A DNA stretch of 64,000 nucleotides from Balaenoptera acutorostrata (GCF_949987535.1 NC_080070.1:8490016-8554015), one strand, 5' to 3'; numbered from the stretch's first letter, positions 12,095 through 24,445 are shown. Made by a program: numbers and translations. The notes: generated by a model not told the origin, from the sequence alone.

Positions 12095-14417
12095 GAATCC
12101 TCAGATCTACCCCTGCTGGAAGCCAGGGCCAGTCCAAAGAGTTCTTAATTATATGGGCCCCCATATTACCTTTTTTCTTTAAGCAAATTTGAGTATAATT
12201 CTGTCAGTTCTCAACAAGAGTGCTAATAAAAGATCCAACCAAATGGCAGTACCTTCTAACTCTCCTATGCAACACTCTTTTTATTCCTCTTATTTCAATG
12301 AGTATGTTCAAAAAAAGAACAATTCCAATTCATATTCAGTAAGTTTCTCACATGAGTTTTTAATGGTGCAGTGACTTAGACTCTATTTTATATATCCTTA
12401 CCTTTAAAAAAATGTTTAAATGTGCAACTTAACCCATATCTCTATTAAACATCATTGAGTTCGATGCTCTGACTAGTTTTTTCTTAGCTGTCGTCGAGAT
12501 CATTTATATTTATATCTCTATCCTTCCCACACACCTTGATTCAATCTGTAAAATTAATAAGAATGTTCTTTTCTCTCATGCAAATCATTCCATCTGATCA
12601 TCGCTCTTGAATGGAAAAGGTCTCAGCAGAGGTGCCTGCTACAGGAATGACTGACGCCAGCGCCAGCTCCATTTGGGGTTCTCCCACTCTGGGGCACGCA
12701 CTGGCCGGTCCAGGGCACCACTACACAAGACAAGCTTTGTCTCAAAATGGGCAGGGTGGGTCAACAAGTAATTAATTGCTTTCAAGGAAACTGCCTTAAA
12801 GCCATTGTAGACTTCAAGTTGTCTCCATACTGATTAGAAAAGGGACATAATACTGTAATTAAATTGTCAATCACAAAAGAAATACATTTGCATGGAGATT
12901 CATTTGCAAGAAAACTTTGGAGCATTTTTGAGGCAGAGTTGATGAAACCTGGGATCTTGAAAAGATTTCTGGTTTCAAATATAGAAAGAAACAAAGAAAG
13001 AGAAAGAAGACGGAGGAGCTGTCAGTCTGATGTAATTGAGAGTGAAAGAAAAGCACTGACCAGGTCTTTAGAAAAATGACTGGATCTGAGAAGCCAGGAG
13101 GACATGATGAGAAGTAGGGAGGGTCCTAGAGGTGTGGACCGAGATGTAAACATCATCTCAGAGGAACCGAGGAAGAGTGCATTTCTGGTTCAGACAAGGC
13201 GTTTGCAGTGAATTACTGTGGGTAGAAGCTGTAGGATGCTATCTTAATTGAGTTTGGGCTGGAAGTAAATGGGACATTTACAACCAAAAGCCAAAAGTAA
13301 TCCCCTGTGGTGGAACATACAAAGGGCTCTTTTTCCACAACTCTGCTTATATCCCTTTATATGATCAGTTAGGACTTGGGTTTGAAGTTAAGGTGTACTG
13401 GCAAAAAGAAAAAAAAATTATATATATATGTATACACACACACACAAATACACATACACAAAAACAAATATGCATATATATATGTATGACAGATAAACTG
13501 GCAAAAATATATATATGTAATATAGATAAATATAAATATAAATCATATGAATCAGTGACTGTAAAAGCCCAAGCCATCACTAAGTGGAAGGAAAATAAAT
13601 TAGTGTGGGCTTCAAAACGTCTTCATATTATATTGTATTATTTTCCCAGAGTATGGTAAAATTGTGAATTTGTGATGTGTCCTGTCTATAAATAGTTTGT
13701 GAAACTGAGATTCCACCACCCTTAATAAAATATGTCTATTTTAAGGCAGCAGTTAGGGTTGAGATGGGACAGAGATGGGAAAGAAACTGTTGGTCCCACT
13801 GATGTCAGTGGAGAACTCCTGCCTATATTCTTTTCTTCTGTGGCAAGGAAAGTTTCTCACAAGAAGTAACATGAGATAACTAGAAACACCTTGTACCTGG
13901 AGGCAGTGCAGGAACTGGGAGTGAGTTTTTGCATTATGATAGAAGAAGAAGGGAGAAAGGTGGTGGGCTGGAAATGTTTCATTTTTTACAACCTTTAAAT
14001 ATCTCTCCCTTGTCTCAGCAGAAGAGATGTGTGATTAGCTTGCCCAACTGCTTTATCTGGGTGATTCATGTGTTCCTTCAGGAAATATTTACTGACTGCC
14101 TATAATCTAAAAGGCACAAGAAATAAACAGTTGAGTTTTGCTGCTTGATTATTTTGTGTTTAAGCTCAGCATTGTTTTAAAAGTTGGTAAATTGTGTATC
14201 TTTCATGCAGTAGAGCAAACACAGAGTGGAAACCAAAGAGTTTTACTTAAAACTTTCAGATCATCTTCTGCTCTATACCCAAGTTTTCATCATTGTCATG
14301 ACTAGAGATGAGCAGGGAGTTTGCTATTCTGTCATAGAAAGATCACATAAAAGTAAGATAACGCATCTCACCAATGTTACTTACACATATAAACTTGTAC
14401 ATTTGACTCTGTGTGCT
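12095..14417. other. Mostly unique sequence with microsatellites
   Basis: No exon or named repeat seen. A small GC-richer patch at 12640-12720 and the TA/CA microsatellite at 13418-13545 are the only landmarks. Confidence 0.45.
13418..13545 (+). repeat. TA/CA microsatellite region
   Basis: Alternating (TA)n, (CA)n and CAAATA units. The motif ctggcaaaaa precedes TA-rich runs at about 13398 and again at about 13499, which suggests a local duplication of roughly 100 bp around the microsatellite. Confidence 0.8.
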
Positions 14418-15055
14418 TGTTTAAAAATGTTTCATTGAAGTACAGTTGATTTACAACGTTGTGCTAGTTTCTGGTGTACAGCAAAGTGATTCAGCTGTGT
14501 GTGTGTATATATAAATATATATATATTTTTAGATTCTTTTTCATTATCAATTATTATAAGATACTGAACGTAGTCCCCTATACTATACCTTTAGTAGGAC
14601 CTTGTTGTTTATTTTATATATAGTAGTTTGTACCTGCTAATCCCAAACTTCTAATTTATCCCTCCCCTACCCCCTTTCCTCTTTGGCAACTATAGTTTTG
14701 TTTTCTATGTCTGTGAGTCTGTTTCTGTTTTGTAAATGAGTTCATCTGTATCACATTTTAGATTCCACATATAAGTGATATCATACGGTATTTGTCTTTC
14801 TCTTTCTGACTTACTTCACTAGTAGGCCCATCCATGTTGCTGCAGATGGCATTATTTCATTCTCTTTTATGGCTGAGCAATATTCCATTGTGTATATATA
14901 CCACATCTTCTTTATCCATTTGTCTGTCAATGGACATTTAGGTTCCTTCCATGTCTTGGCTATTGTAAATAGTGCTGCTATGAACACTGGGGTGCGAGTA
15001 GCTTTTCGAATTAGAGTTTTCTCCAGATATGTGCCCAGGAGTGGGATTGCTGAAT
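14418..15055 (-). mobile_element. Cetartiodactyl-type L1 3' end, antisense
   Basis: Minus-strand L1 fragment. Landmarks on the plus strand are tgaagtacagttgatttaca, ctatactatacctttagtag, gattccacatataagtgata, ttccattgtgtatatatacc, ggacatttaggttccttcca and gtgcccaggagtgggattgc. The end at about 15055 is the truncated 5' side, inside ORF2. It is less diverged than the old L1M pieces but clearly mutated. Its 3' UTR differs from those at 38 kb and 55 kb. Confidence 0.9.
14496..14530 (+). repeat. (GT)n(AT)n microsatellite
   Basis: gtgtgtgtgtgtatatat followed by aaatatatatatat, located within the antisense L1 3' UTR. Confidence 0.85.
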
Positions 15056-15869
15056 GTGCTACTATTCTCTATCCCCAGAGAATAGGGGTGATTTCTTTAT
15101 TATGGTTTTCTTTGTATAAAACAATTTATGGATTACACCCCATGAAAGGGAAGTCTTTCGAATAATACGTCATTCTTATTTACACATCTAAAGCTATAGA
15201 TTTTAAAAATTGGTGCACTTGGAAACTATAAAACAGGTAGATACATTCAAAGATGGAAAATGATTTTAATAATTCCAGTTCAATAGAAAAGAATGGCTGT
15301 GCCGATGAAGATTCTTGAATTTATTCCTTGCCTATCTTTGACCTGCTTTACATTAAAGATGTCCTCTAACTATGTATAAGAGTATCAATTTGACTATTAG
15401 GACGTTAGGAAAAAAGCTTTCTTTTTTCTTTTTATCAAGTAGCACTGACTTCATCATAGTCACACTTCTCCATTAGTTATAAAGAAATACACTCTGGCTG
15501 TTTGAAATTAAGACCTGAATGAAAATCAATTTGTATTTTCATGTTCAGACATCTTATAATTGGAATAAAGCAACACACACCATGGAATTTCAACAAAGGA
15601 GAATTCAATCTTCTATTAAAGATGTTCTTGATTGGGGTCTGTCGATGGGTGACAGTGGCTTGTAGGTGGAAGTTTTCTCTACTAACTTATTCAAAATCAT
15701 GTCTAATCAATGTTGTGATAGTGAACTTCACATTTTAACATCAATATTCTTTGAAATTATGTTATGTAAGTGAACTGGTGATGAAGATTGCCTTCTCTGA
15801 AAAGGTAAAAATATACTTGCTTCAGCTTTTAGCTGGAAGCCACTGATGAAAATCTCAGAGCCTTGCCTT
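15056..15869. other. Unique sequence
   Basis: No gene or repeat recognised. The short perfect palindrome attctct/agagaat at about 15065-15085 lies just beyond the L1 truncation point. Confidence 0.45.
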
Positions 15870-16050
15870 TACAGAGTTTTCTTATGTCTCACAACAACCT
15901 CCTAAGCATCACTAGGCTTCACTGGACTTGGTCACAGACAGCCAGAGTGACTTGAACAATTGATTTGTGTAAACTGCAATTTCACCGTGGAAGGAAGAGT
16001 AGAACCCAAACATTCTAATTCTCAGTCCAGGATCTTCAAATCAGAGTGCC
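15870..16050 (-). repeat. MIR-like fragment, antisense
   Basis: Antisense MIR order is visible: ctttacagagttttcttatg, tctcacaacaacctccta, a degenerate core, then gagtagaacccaaacattct and ctcagtccaggatctt. Very diverged. Confidence 0.4.
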
Positions 16051-16629
16051 AAATGTAATGCTTCTTTTTTTCCTTTCAGAAATGTTTTTATGTTAATTCA
16101 TAATTGACATGGTTCATCTAAAGACTTGAGCTAAGTGTGCCTTTATCACTGTAAAATATTATTGATCTTTTAATTTTCTGATCTTTTCATTAGAGAGTAA
16201 ATTTTCTCAGGGAAGGAAATGAACATGCCTTGTCCTCTGACATCCTCAACAATTAGCTCAGTTAAGCATTGCGTGCAGGAAAGCACCACATGTTTTTTAA
16301 AAAAAATGAGCTGCTGAGACATAAAGTAGGATGATGGTATTATTTCTGGAAGTTTAGGTTATGCCTCTATATCAACTATTAGATGATTTATGGCTAAGTC
16401 AACTGAAAATTTGATATTTAATAATTATATTAAGGGATTATGCTTATTGTATCAATCTTTAAAAACATCCTTAAGTTATAAAAAGGGCAGATGACAGGTA
16501 TCCCAACTCTTTTAGTAAATGTTGGTCATCTACTTAAAATTTTCCCACACCCACTGAGATTCTTACAACATCTTCTAGCCTCAGTGATATTGAACACTAA
16601 TCATTAATATTACTGCTATGTTAATTGAG
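16051..16629. other. Unique sequence
   Basis: Nothing recognised; AT-rich. Confidence 0.45.
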
Positions 16630-16870
16630 AATACATAACCCTATAACAGGTACTGTGCTAAGCTCTTTACAGGCATTGTCTTTCTTAATGTTCACAAAAG
16701 TTTTTTGAGTTAGGAACTAATAGTATGTGGGGGAAAAAAAAAAAACCAAAGAAGGAAAGTAAGATTTGATGAGACTTCCTAACAGCCAAAGTCACACAGG
16801 TAGTAAGAGGCAGAGCTGGGCTTTGAAGCCAGATCTTTCAGATACCATGGCCTCACCAATACTCTGCTCA
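16630..16870 (-). repeat. MIR SINE, antisense
   Basis: Clear antisense MIR: caggtactgtgctaagctct, ttacaggcattgtctttctt, cacaaaagttttttgagtta, then after an A-rich interruption gccaaagtcacacaggtagt, aagaggcagagctgggcttt and cagataccatggcctc. It keeps nearly the full consensus length. The interruption (gggggaaaaaaaaaa near 16730-16743) replaces part of the core. Confidence 0.75.
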
Positions 16871-18394
16871 ACAGCAGCTACCACCATGGCAAAGGCAGGA
16901 GGAGAAAGTGGGGAGACCCCATGGGGTTGATGGAGCAGGCAGGGGTGTGGATAAACCTAGGACTGAAGAAATGCTTGGTATTGAAAAGCACCATGGGGAC
17001 ATATAAGAGGTCAGGAAGGAGAAAATGGCATTGGGCTGAACGGAGGAAAATGAAAGCCTGAACCAAGGCAGCAGGAAAAAAGCAGAATACAAATAGCTGG
17101 AGTTTAGTGACTGGACAGTGGGGTAAGAGACTGGGCAACCGAATGACCCATAGTTTTTAGCTTTGGTGCCAGGGGAGAATGGTGATAGCGTTAACTAAGA
17201 AAGGAAGGCATGGATGGGAGGAAAAAGAAAGAAAAAACATGTTTGTTTGGGGTATTCAGTCCTGCAGCCTTGCTTAATCCCTTCCCACCAGCACAAGATT
17301 TTTTATGACTCTGATTACCTGATCAAAGTTGAACTCTTCTCTAACTCATTTACTTAGGAAACTTTATCTACTCAGTGATGGTCTAAGAAGCTAATTCCTA
17401 CCAATTTCCTTCCGCCATCTGATATTCATTTTTTAGAAGGAGGTTTCTGATGGAGATTTTATTTTCCAAAAGAGTAACTATCATAGTAGAGATCTCATTA
17501 TGACCAGGTCAGGGAAGAGCTATTAGGGGCTGGCAGGTCTTTGTGTTACTCTCACATTATAGTAGCTGACTATACTGTTGGCTCTGACATTAATGTATGT
17601 CTAAAAATATATAAGGTTGAGAGCACATTAAGTTTGCAATTTTTTAGGTAAATTCTGATGACAAATTTTATTATAGAAACATCTGACAGGCAGCATAAAC
17701 TTTTAGTGTGTGGTGAAAATGGAATTCTCATAGGAACACATACTGTCCAAGTTTTCCTCCCAATTTTCAGCTTCTCAAGGCTTCTGACTGTATTGGGACC
17801 ATATCTGGGATGATTTGCTCTGAAATAAATCTATGAAATTTACTAGTGTATTAAAGCCTATTAGAGAGCTCTCTTCTTTCTCTCACTCTATCTTTGAAAA
17901 AAGCTGTGCATTGTTTTATATAAATATACTCTCTATTCCTGAGAAGGAGCAAAGTCAGAGCCAAGGACTAGTTTAAAATATATTTTCAGAGACAACAGAA
18001 AAAGCTACACAAAATTCTTACCTTCTGCATTCAAGTTGAACACACAGAATTCTGCTCTACTTGAGCAAACTCTTATACAAAGCCTAATTCTTGTTTCAAA
18101 ATAGGATGTACATTCTGGGAATTTACAGTTATGTTAAAGAGAAAAATATTGGAGAGAAGAGGAAAGATATGCCTCCTTTGATACGTATGCAGATAACATA
18201 TGCTCTGATGCTCGACACATCCTGCAGAAACACTGCTGACAGATTCCAAATGAGCAAGAGAGAGGAAGTCAAGAATTAACAAGCAGCTAGGAGACTCTAT
18301 GGTGAATCATTATTCAAAGAGCAAATGTGCTTGGCTATTAAAATAAATGACAAGATGTTTCAAAGAAGGGGAACTGTAGGCCAATTTTCTCATT
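16871..18394. other. Unique sequence
   Basis: Purine-rich on the plus strand around 16880-17240. No open frame with recognisable product and no named repeat. Confidence 0.45.
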
Positions 18395-18560
18395 TGAATG
18401 TTTCCAAACACCTACTATGAGCTGGTACAGTGATAAGTGTCTTGGATAATCTAAAGATGAAAGATACTGTTTTCTTTCAAGATAATAACATGGAACAGAA
18501 TGGCCTAAGTACTGTAGAATGATTTCAGCAAAGTGCTGTGATGAGCACAAAAGGATGGAG
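18395..18560 (-). repeat. L2-like fragment, antisense
   Basis: Contains aaacacctactatgagctgg, tacagtgataagtg, then ctaaagatgaaagatactgt and gcaaagtgctgtgatgagca, the pattern of antisense L2 3' regions. Short and degenerate. Confidence 0.35.
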
Positions 18561-19184
18561 AGATTAATTCAGATTAATATCAGTCAGTTCTCATAATACA
18601 AGACTGGTTTGGGGGACTACTTTACTATAATACTGCACATTACTTGAAGAGAGTCAAACGTCTGCCATTAGCAATTACCCTTTGGTATTGTGCCATCCCT
18701 ATAGTTTTATTTCATTGCTATGGTACACAACTTAATACAAAAGCATGTATAAACCATGAGTTAAGAACTTCCTGAAGAAAGGATTATATATTAATTTCTG
18801 GTTAACCTCTTGTTTTAACAGATTTAGCAAGTTAAAAATATTCTATTTCTATATTATGGAAAATTATTTTTCCCTCATGTCAGGATAGAATATAATGCTC
18901 AATTTAACATTCCTTTAAGATCTCATGTAAGCGAAAGTGGGTCACAGGTCAAACTGTCACCCAGCACCAAATTGTCTCATGCAGGACCTATTTTATTTGC
19001 CATTATACTCCTGATGATTTGGCTTTTGTGGTCAGGAACCAATATGTAAAATGACACCTAGATTCCTTAACAGGACATAAAGAATGGTGCAATGTCCATC
19101 ATAGCAGACAATACCATGGTCATTGCTGTGATGACCAGATCCCTTCTTATCCCATCAAACCAGGCCTGAAAATCTGAACTCATG
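18561..19184. other. Unique or old-LTR sequence upstream of MaLR LTR
   Basis: 18561-18920 shows nothing recognisable. About 18926-19184 may be the 5' part of the LTR whose 3' part is at 19545-19901, split by the MaLR insertion, but I cannot prove continuity. Confidence 0.35.
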
Positions 19185-19544
19185 TGTCTTAGTCAGTTTA
19201 GACTGCTATAACAGAATACCATAGACTGAGTGACTTAAAAACAACAGAAAATTTTTTCTCATGGTTCTGGAGGCTGGAAGTCCAAGGTCAAGTTGCTAGC
19301 AGAGTCAATGTCTGGTGAGAGCTTGCTTCCTTGTTCATATAGAGCTCCTTCTCCCTGTATCCTAATGTGATGGAAGGGGTGAGGAAGCTCTCTGGAAACC
19401 CCTTTATTAGGGTACTAATTCCATCATAAGGGCCCCACCCTCATGACCTAATCACCTCCCAAAAGCCCCCCCTCCAAATACACATTGGGAATTAGGTTTC
19501 AACATATGAATTTGAGGGGGGACACAAGCATTCAGTCTATAGCA
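19185..19544 (-). mobile_element. MaLR (MLT1/MST-like) solitary LTR, antisense
   Basis: Starts tgtcttagtcagtttagact and ends attcagtctatagca on the plus strand, i.e. TG...CA termini. The minus strand begins tgctatagactgaatgcttg, then carries the tgaggtcatgag... block and a tcataagggccccaccctca complement. This is a recognisable ERVL-MaLR LTR. No internal region or partner LTR is nearby, so it is a solo LTR left by recombination. Flanking 5-mers (tcatg and caatg) are only weakly alike. Confidence 0.85.
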
Positions 19545-19901
19545 CAATGGAACACTTTCAATGACCATCACCTGTTTTACTCTTTGACTGACTGTCCTTT
19601 GCCTACTGGAGCTTCCAAGAGTCAGAAGGGCCTGGGGGCTTGGTAATCAATGACTGTTGGGTGTGGAAGAATGATAGCTAAGTTCCTTATCTCTGGTTGG
19701 GACAACCCTAACTCACTCCAGAGGTTCCTGGTGGAATTGGCTGCCTGTTCTCAAGGACTTTTGTCCAAGATCTCCCTTTCGCCTGGCTTCTATCTCATCC
19801 CTGTCTTGCTTCCCTGTTGTCTTATCTCTCTCCCCTTAATAAATCTCTTGCACACAAATCCTCATCTCAGGATTTGCTTCTGGGGAACTTTACATAAGAC
19901 A
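19545..19901 (+). mobile_element. 3' part of another LTR, sense
   Basis: Ends with a polyadenylation signal in ctccccttaataaatctctt, then gcacacaaatcctcatctca, ggatttgcttctggggaact and ...cataagaca, the R/U5 ending shared by several mammalian ERVL/ERV1-type LTRs. It begins immediately after the MaLR LTR, which suggests that the MaLR inserted into it. Family not named. The 89-codon open frame over it is incidental. Confidence 0.6.
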
Positions 19902-20044
19902 GACAGTTTCATTATTTAATAATATGGTTGACATTTTACTACTTCTAAAAATAATTTGAAGGAGTTACTTAAGATATTTTCCCTTAAACTCATATATTTT
20001 ACTTGTCTACACAAACGGTGAACTACAAGTTTCTTTCTATTCAT

Positions 20045-20800
20045 AAAACCCATCTTGGTACAGCCACTATGGAAAACAGTACAGAGGCTCCTCAAAAAAC
20101 TAAAGACAGAACTACCTCATGATCTAGCAAACCCACTTCTGGGTACATACGCAAAGGAGATGAAATCACTCTCGAAGAGCTGTCTTCACTCCCAGGTTCA
20201 CTGCAGCACTATTCACAATAGCTAAAATATGGAAACAACCTAAGTTTCCATCAATAGATAAATAGATAAAGAAGTTTTATATAAATGAGAATATTAGTCA
20301 TCCATGGAAAGAAATCTTTCCATTTGCAATAAAGTGAATGAAAGTTGAGGACAATATGCTAAGTGAAATAGGTCAGAGAAAGACAAATACTGTATGATTT
20401 CACTTATATGTGGAATCTAAAAACATCTACTCATAGAGAGAGTAGAATGGTGGTTGCCAGAGGCTGAGAGGGGGGAGAAATGGGGAGAAGTTAGTCAAAG
20501 GGTTCAAACTTTCATTTACAACACGAGTAAGTTCCAGGGATCTAATGTACAGCATAGTGACTACTGTTAACAATTCTGTATTATATACTTGAAAGTTGCT
20601 ATGAAATAAAACTTTAATGTTCTCATCATAACAACACTAACAAAATGGTAATTATGTTAAGTGAAGGATGTGTTAACTAGCCTTATTGTGGTAAACATTT
20701 CACAATATGTACATGTATCGTCATACACAAATGTACACAGTGTTATTATGCCACTTATATCTTTAAAAAGCTGGAAAAGATAAAAATAAAAATAAAACCT
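20045..20800 (+). mobile_element. Old L1 (L1MA-like) 3' end, sense
   Basis: Sense L1 starting in the last part of ORF2 (ggtacagccactatggaaaa, ctagcaaacccacttctggg, attcacaatagctaaaatat, aatatgctaagtgaaatagg), then a 3' UTR (gaatggtggttgccagaggc, gatctaatgtacagcatagt, tgaaataaaactttaatg) and a terminal A-rich tail with aataaaaataaaacc. It resembles the fragment at 3247-3985 closely enough to be the same or a sister subfamily. Confidence 0.85.
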
Positions 20801-20805
20801 ACCTT

Positions 20806-22204
20806 GGACTGTCTGAAGCTTATCCTTATCAGTTCAGCAATTTAGTCTTTACATAGAAAATCTCATAGAGTTCACTCGTGTATTACCTCTTCCAGATCTC
20901 TTATAAGCCTCTTTAATAAGGCAATTTCTAGCAGCAAGCCTCAGTGGGTCTGTGGGGTGGGGGTAGGGAATGGGGTGTGATGGGGGTGAGGGGTTGCTGC
21001 ATAAATGGTTTCCTCCATTTAAACATCTATTTTTACTATTTTCTGGTCCATTCTAAATGACAATATTAAAAATCACTTTTGAGTTGAAATTTAATTTTAA
21101 AAAAACCTTTTTCAAGTCTAAATAAAGGAAAGCTTGCTGCACACATCATAATCTTACAAAACTTTTGAAAACACTTTCATATTACCAGAATAGAATCAGA
21201 ACTGCTCTAACCTGCAAAGCAATATCTCACATAGGAGCTAACCTAATTAATCCATTTCTCTGGCCCACAGTGGGCAGCCTGACTAAAATAAACTTGAAGC
21301 CAGCCCACTGTGGATGCCTGGAGGAAGACAGAGTTCCCACCGCACCTCTCCAGCTACATCATCTGATGCAGGGCAGCTCTGCACAGACGCCAGCCACAGC
21401 TACACAGGAACCCAGAGTAATGGGGCAGAGGGAGTCATGAGACTACGTGAAGGATGGCCAGCCTTGGGCAACATGGAGAACTAAGCTAACACGGCAATGA
21501 CCTTGGGAACTGAGGCCACAGCAACTGGATGGAATTGGCTCTGATACTGGCCCAGTAGAGAGAGGGATTGAGAGGGCTGCAAAGCACTCAAACTCCAAAG
21601 GGCTGTCCCATTTGGGTGGACAAACTCTGCCTACCATCCCAGGAAAGAGTCAAGGACACCTGGGCTTCCCTACCCTGGTTCTCCATGCTGGCCCTACACC
21701 TGCGCCATGCAGTAGGGGACCACAAAGTTACCACTGCCCACCTGCTGCCAGAACCCCAAGCTGAAAAATAATGTAAAAACTGTTTCCAGACAAAAAGTGA
21801 GTATCTTGAAGATCTGAAGAACATAATTAACAATCTTGATGCCATGCACATATATCACACCCTGCCCCAAACCATTAGACCCACCTTTCCACAAGAACAC
21901 TAAAAGTTCTTTTTTTAGTTTCATGGCTGATGGGGCTGAGAGAAGATTTGAAATTCCTATCAAGGGAAACTTCCTGGTTTTATTCCACATGCTAATAACT
22001 TGTATCATTTTTTTGCACTTAGTATTTGATAAAGAAAAGGTATTGGAAAATCTGATACATGAAAGGAAAATGAGAATGGATGGGGTTGCCCCAAGGAGGG
22101 GAAAATTTATATTAATAGTAAACTCTCTCTCTCTTTCTCTCTCTCAATAAATGATAAAAACCACTTAGATTTGGTAAAGGTACGTGGTTTTCTCTTAAAG
22201 TTTC
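20806..22204. other. Unclassified, GC-richer block
   Basis: About 21270-21780 is noticeably more GC-rich than its surroundings (ctggaggaagacagagttcc, ccatgctggccctacacctg). It could be an old L1 5' UTR or LTR, but no diagnostic motif is present. At 21802-21905 a stretch (ttaacaatcttgatgccatg and on) faintly recalls L1 ORF2. Open frames here are short and mutually overlapping on both strands, with no recognisable product. A CT-rich microsatellite lies at 22122-22145. Confidence 0.35.
22122..22145 (+). repeat. (CT)n microsatellite
   Basis: ctctctctctctttctct followed by ctctc; short and imperfect. Confidence 0.85.
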
Positions 22205-22380
22205 TCATTTCCCTATCACAATAGCCCCATGAAGTCAGCAGGATAGGAAGTATACTGGTACACTTCTTACAAAACAAAGACTCAGAGTGATGAAGTGACT
22301 TGCCTAAAGAATATAGTTGTGACTGAAAGCAAGCCTGAACCTTGGCAGTTAATTTGATTTCATCTGCCCTTCTCGATGCA
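22205..22380 (-). repeat. MIR, antisense
   Basis: Antisense MIR core: catttccctatcacaatagc, cccatgaagtcagcaggata, cttacaaaacaaagactcag, agtgatgaagtgacttgcct, then gcctgaaccttggcagtt. Diverged but in the correct order. Confidence 0.6.
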
Positions 22381-22749
22381 CCATATTGTTCAATATCTTT
22401 GAACATCTGAAGTGGTTCAATTCTTTGCAAATTCTTTAACTACAATGAGAGCAGTTAAAACAGCACCCCTGAAAAAGATCTTCTATGTACATATTGAATT
22501 ATAAATGATCAGATGTGCTAATTCAATAGCCCAAATATTAAAGTATGTTCCAGTATGCTAAATGAAGTCAAACTCCATCTTCATACCCACAGATATAAAT
22601 GGTTGGCTATATATATAAATTCTTTTCTCTTCACTCATTCGCTTTTTAATTTATTGACGACTTAAACCAATGAAGACCTCCTCTAAATGAAATTGTCAGA
22701 GGCATTCCATTCACAGAGTGTAAACCCTGGTATCCTCATTGGTTTCCTG

Positions 22750-23062
22750 TCTTTTCCTATTAAAATGCATGTTCTATAATCATTCCAGAGTCATCTACCC
22801 AAATGTAAATCTGACCATATTATCCTCTGCTTAAAAGCACCCTGGTCTTCTGTTGCCTAAGTCTGACCTACTTCACCTAACATAGCATTTGTGGTTTTCT
22901 GTGATGGGCCATGTTTATTCCCCAAACTGATCTCCTGAGATTCCTTATCTCATACGGGATGCTGGAATGGGAGGCATGAATGATTTATTTATCATCTTTG
23001 TATTTCCAGCATCGAGCTTAAGTCTAGATACATAGTAGGTGCTCAATAAATGTGTGGATACC
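22750..23062 (+). repeat. L2 3' end, sense
   Basis: Sense L2: gtaaatctgaccatattatc, ctctgcttaaaagcaccctg, gtcttctgttgcctaag, a gap, then ttgtatttccagcatcgagc and tacatagtaggtgctcaata ending aatgtgtgga. The terminal 'tagtaggtgctcaataaatg' is diagnostic of the L2 3' end. Confidence 0.65.
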
Positions 23063-24194
23063 TGAGGTGAGAGGGAGTTAAATTATCTCCTTTAAAACAT
23101 ATTTTCCTATTTTTCTCTCATCTTTTTTTATATTAAACTTGATCTGTTCTTTTTTGTACTATTTCCTCTTTAAACTTTCCCTCCTATTTAATTCTCTGAC
23201 AGTTCTCTAAACTCTTGGCATAAAAACCAGAAAAAAGTAACTGAATATAGCAGGACCATTCATTTTTCCCTAGCTCTAGACCTATAAATTAGATTGTGAT
23301 AGAAAACGAAAAGAACCTACGTTGTTTCCTTAAAGGTTCCCAGGAGAATAAGCCCAATCAATTTTCTTCTCCAGAAGTCTCAATGTAATAAAACTTGCAG
23401 AAGGAAATTGATTGGGTATTATAGTGTGCATTGCCCACTGAGTTCCTTGATTTTCCTCCTTTTGCCCTTATTAATCTTGCAATAAAGGGGCTGCCTGGAA
23501 ACATGAGAAAAGCTGTCATCAGCCTCACTAATTTCATGATGGCAGAACCTGCAAGGTGTGTTATAGCATCATTTTGGGGCTACTATGATCCCCACCTTAT
23601 ACTTATGGAAACTAAGTGATTAATGTCCTTGTGTCATTGTAACTCAAAAGAGGAAATGAATCTCAGTTTCTCTTCTCATAACTTTAAGAATTCAGGTAAA
23701 AATCCTCTTTCTCCAAAATGATAGTCTAAAACATGTCCTTGCTCGTTTAGTCAGTGATCAGTACTTGACTACTTTTATATTTGGCTTCACCTGAGAAAAA
23801 AGAATTAGAGCTGTTCATTTACCATTATAACTGTCAAAAAAAAATAGCATTAGCCATTATTATCTGAAAGATATCTATTAATGTTTGCTTACTGGATTGG
23901 GTAGAATATGGGCCTAATGAGACAAAAGCCATGGATGGTGCATTTAAAATAGCCTGCTGCTTTACACAGGGAATATCATCTGTTGTGTTATTTGTACCAT
24001 GACCTGCAGCAAAACACATAATAAAATCACGTTGATGACGTCAGTGAGATGTTCTTTTCACTGGATCGATGTAATCTATCACCACTGTTAGAAAAAGTCA
24101 TTTCAGACAGCCCCTCTCTGCTTCCTGCAAAAGGCCCCCACAATCCCATTATGTGATCTCAGAAATAACACTGAATCATTTGGTAAGGTAACAC
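23063..24194. other. Mostly unique sequence
   Basis: A possible antisense MIR scrap at 23550-23650 (atgatccccaccttatactt, atggaaactaagtg) is too weak to call. A palindromic CRE-like tgacgtca lies at 24036-24043. No gene seen. Confidence 0.4.
24036..24043. promoter_or_regulatory. CRE-like palindrome TGACGTCA
   Basis: A perfect 8-bp consensus CREB/ATF site. An 8-mer occurs by chance about once per 65 kb, so one in this window is not evidence of function, and no promoter features (CpG island, TATA, exon) are nearby. Recorded only because the exact palindrome contains a retained CpG. Confidence 0.15.
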
Positions 24195-24445
24195 AAAGCT
24201 AGTGCAGTGTAATGGAAAACATATGGGCTTTGGAGATAGACTTATTTCCAGTCCCAGCTCTGCTGCTGTTCAGTGGTGAGAATCTGGGCATGTTACTTCA
24301 ACTCTTCAGTCTCTTTCCTCACCTGTGAAATACGTGTCATAATTCTTACCTCAGTGTTTTTGAGAACACTATTAAATTATATAAGATGGAGTATGTAAAG
24401 AGCTTAGCATAGTCCTACCACATAAAGTTCTCAGCAAATGTTCTC
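24195..24445 (+). repeat. MIR SINE, sense, near full length
   Basis: Good match to the MIR layout: gctagtgcagtgtaatggaa, gggctttggagatagactta, tttccagtcccagctctgct (degenerate B-box region), gggcatgttacttcaactct, tcctcacctgtgaaatacgt, cctcagtgtttttgagaaca, then gtaaagagcttagcatagtc and a degenerate ctcagcaaatgttc end. The best-preserved MIR in the window. Confidence 0.8.

Noticed and set aside
24036..24043. CREB-responsive promoter
   Set aside because: A single perfect TGACGTCA is expected about once in this length; no promoter context. Kept only as a low-confidence site.
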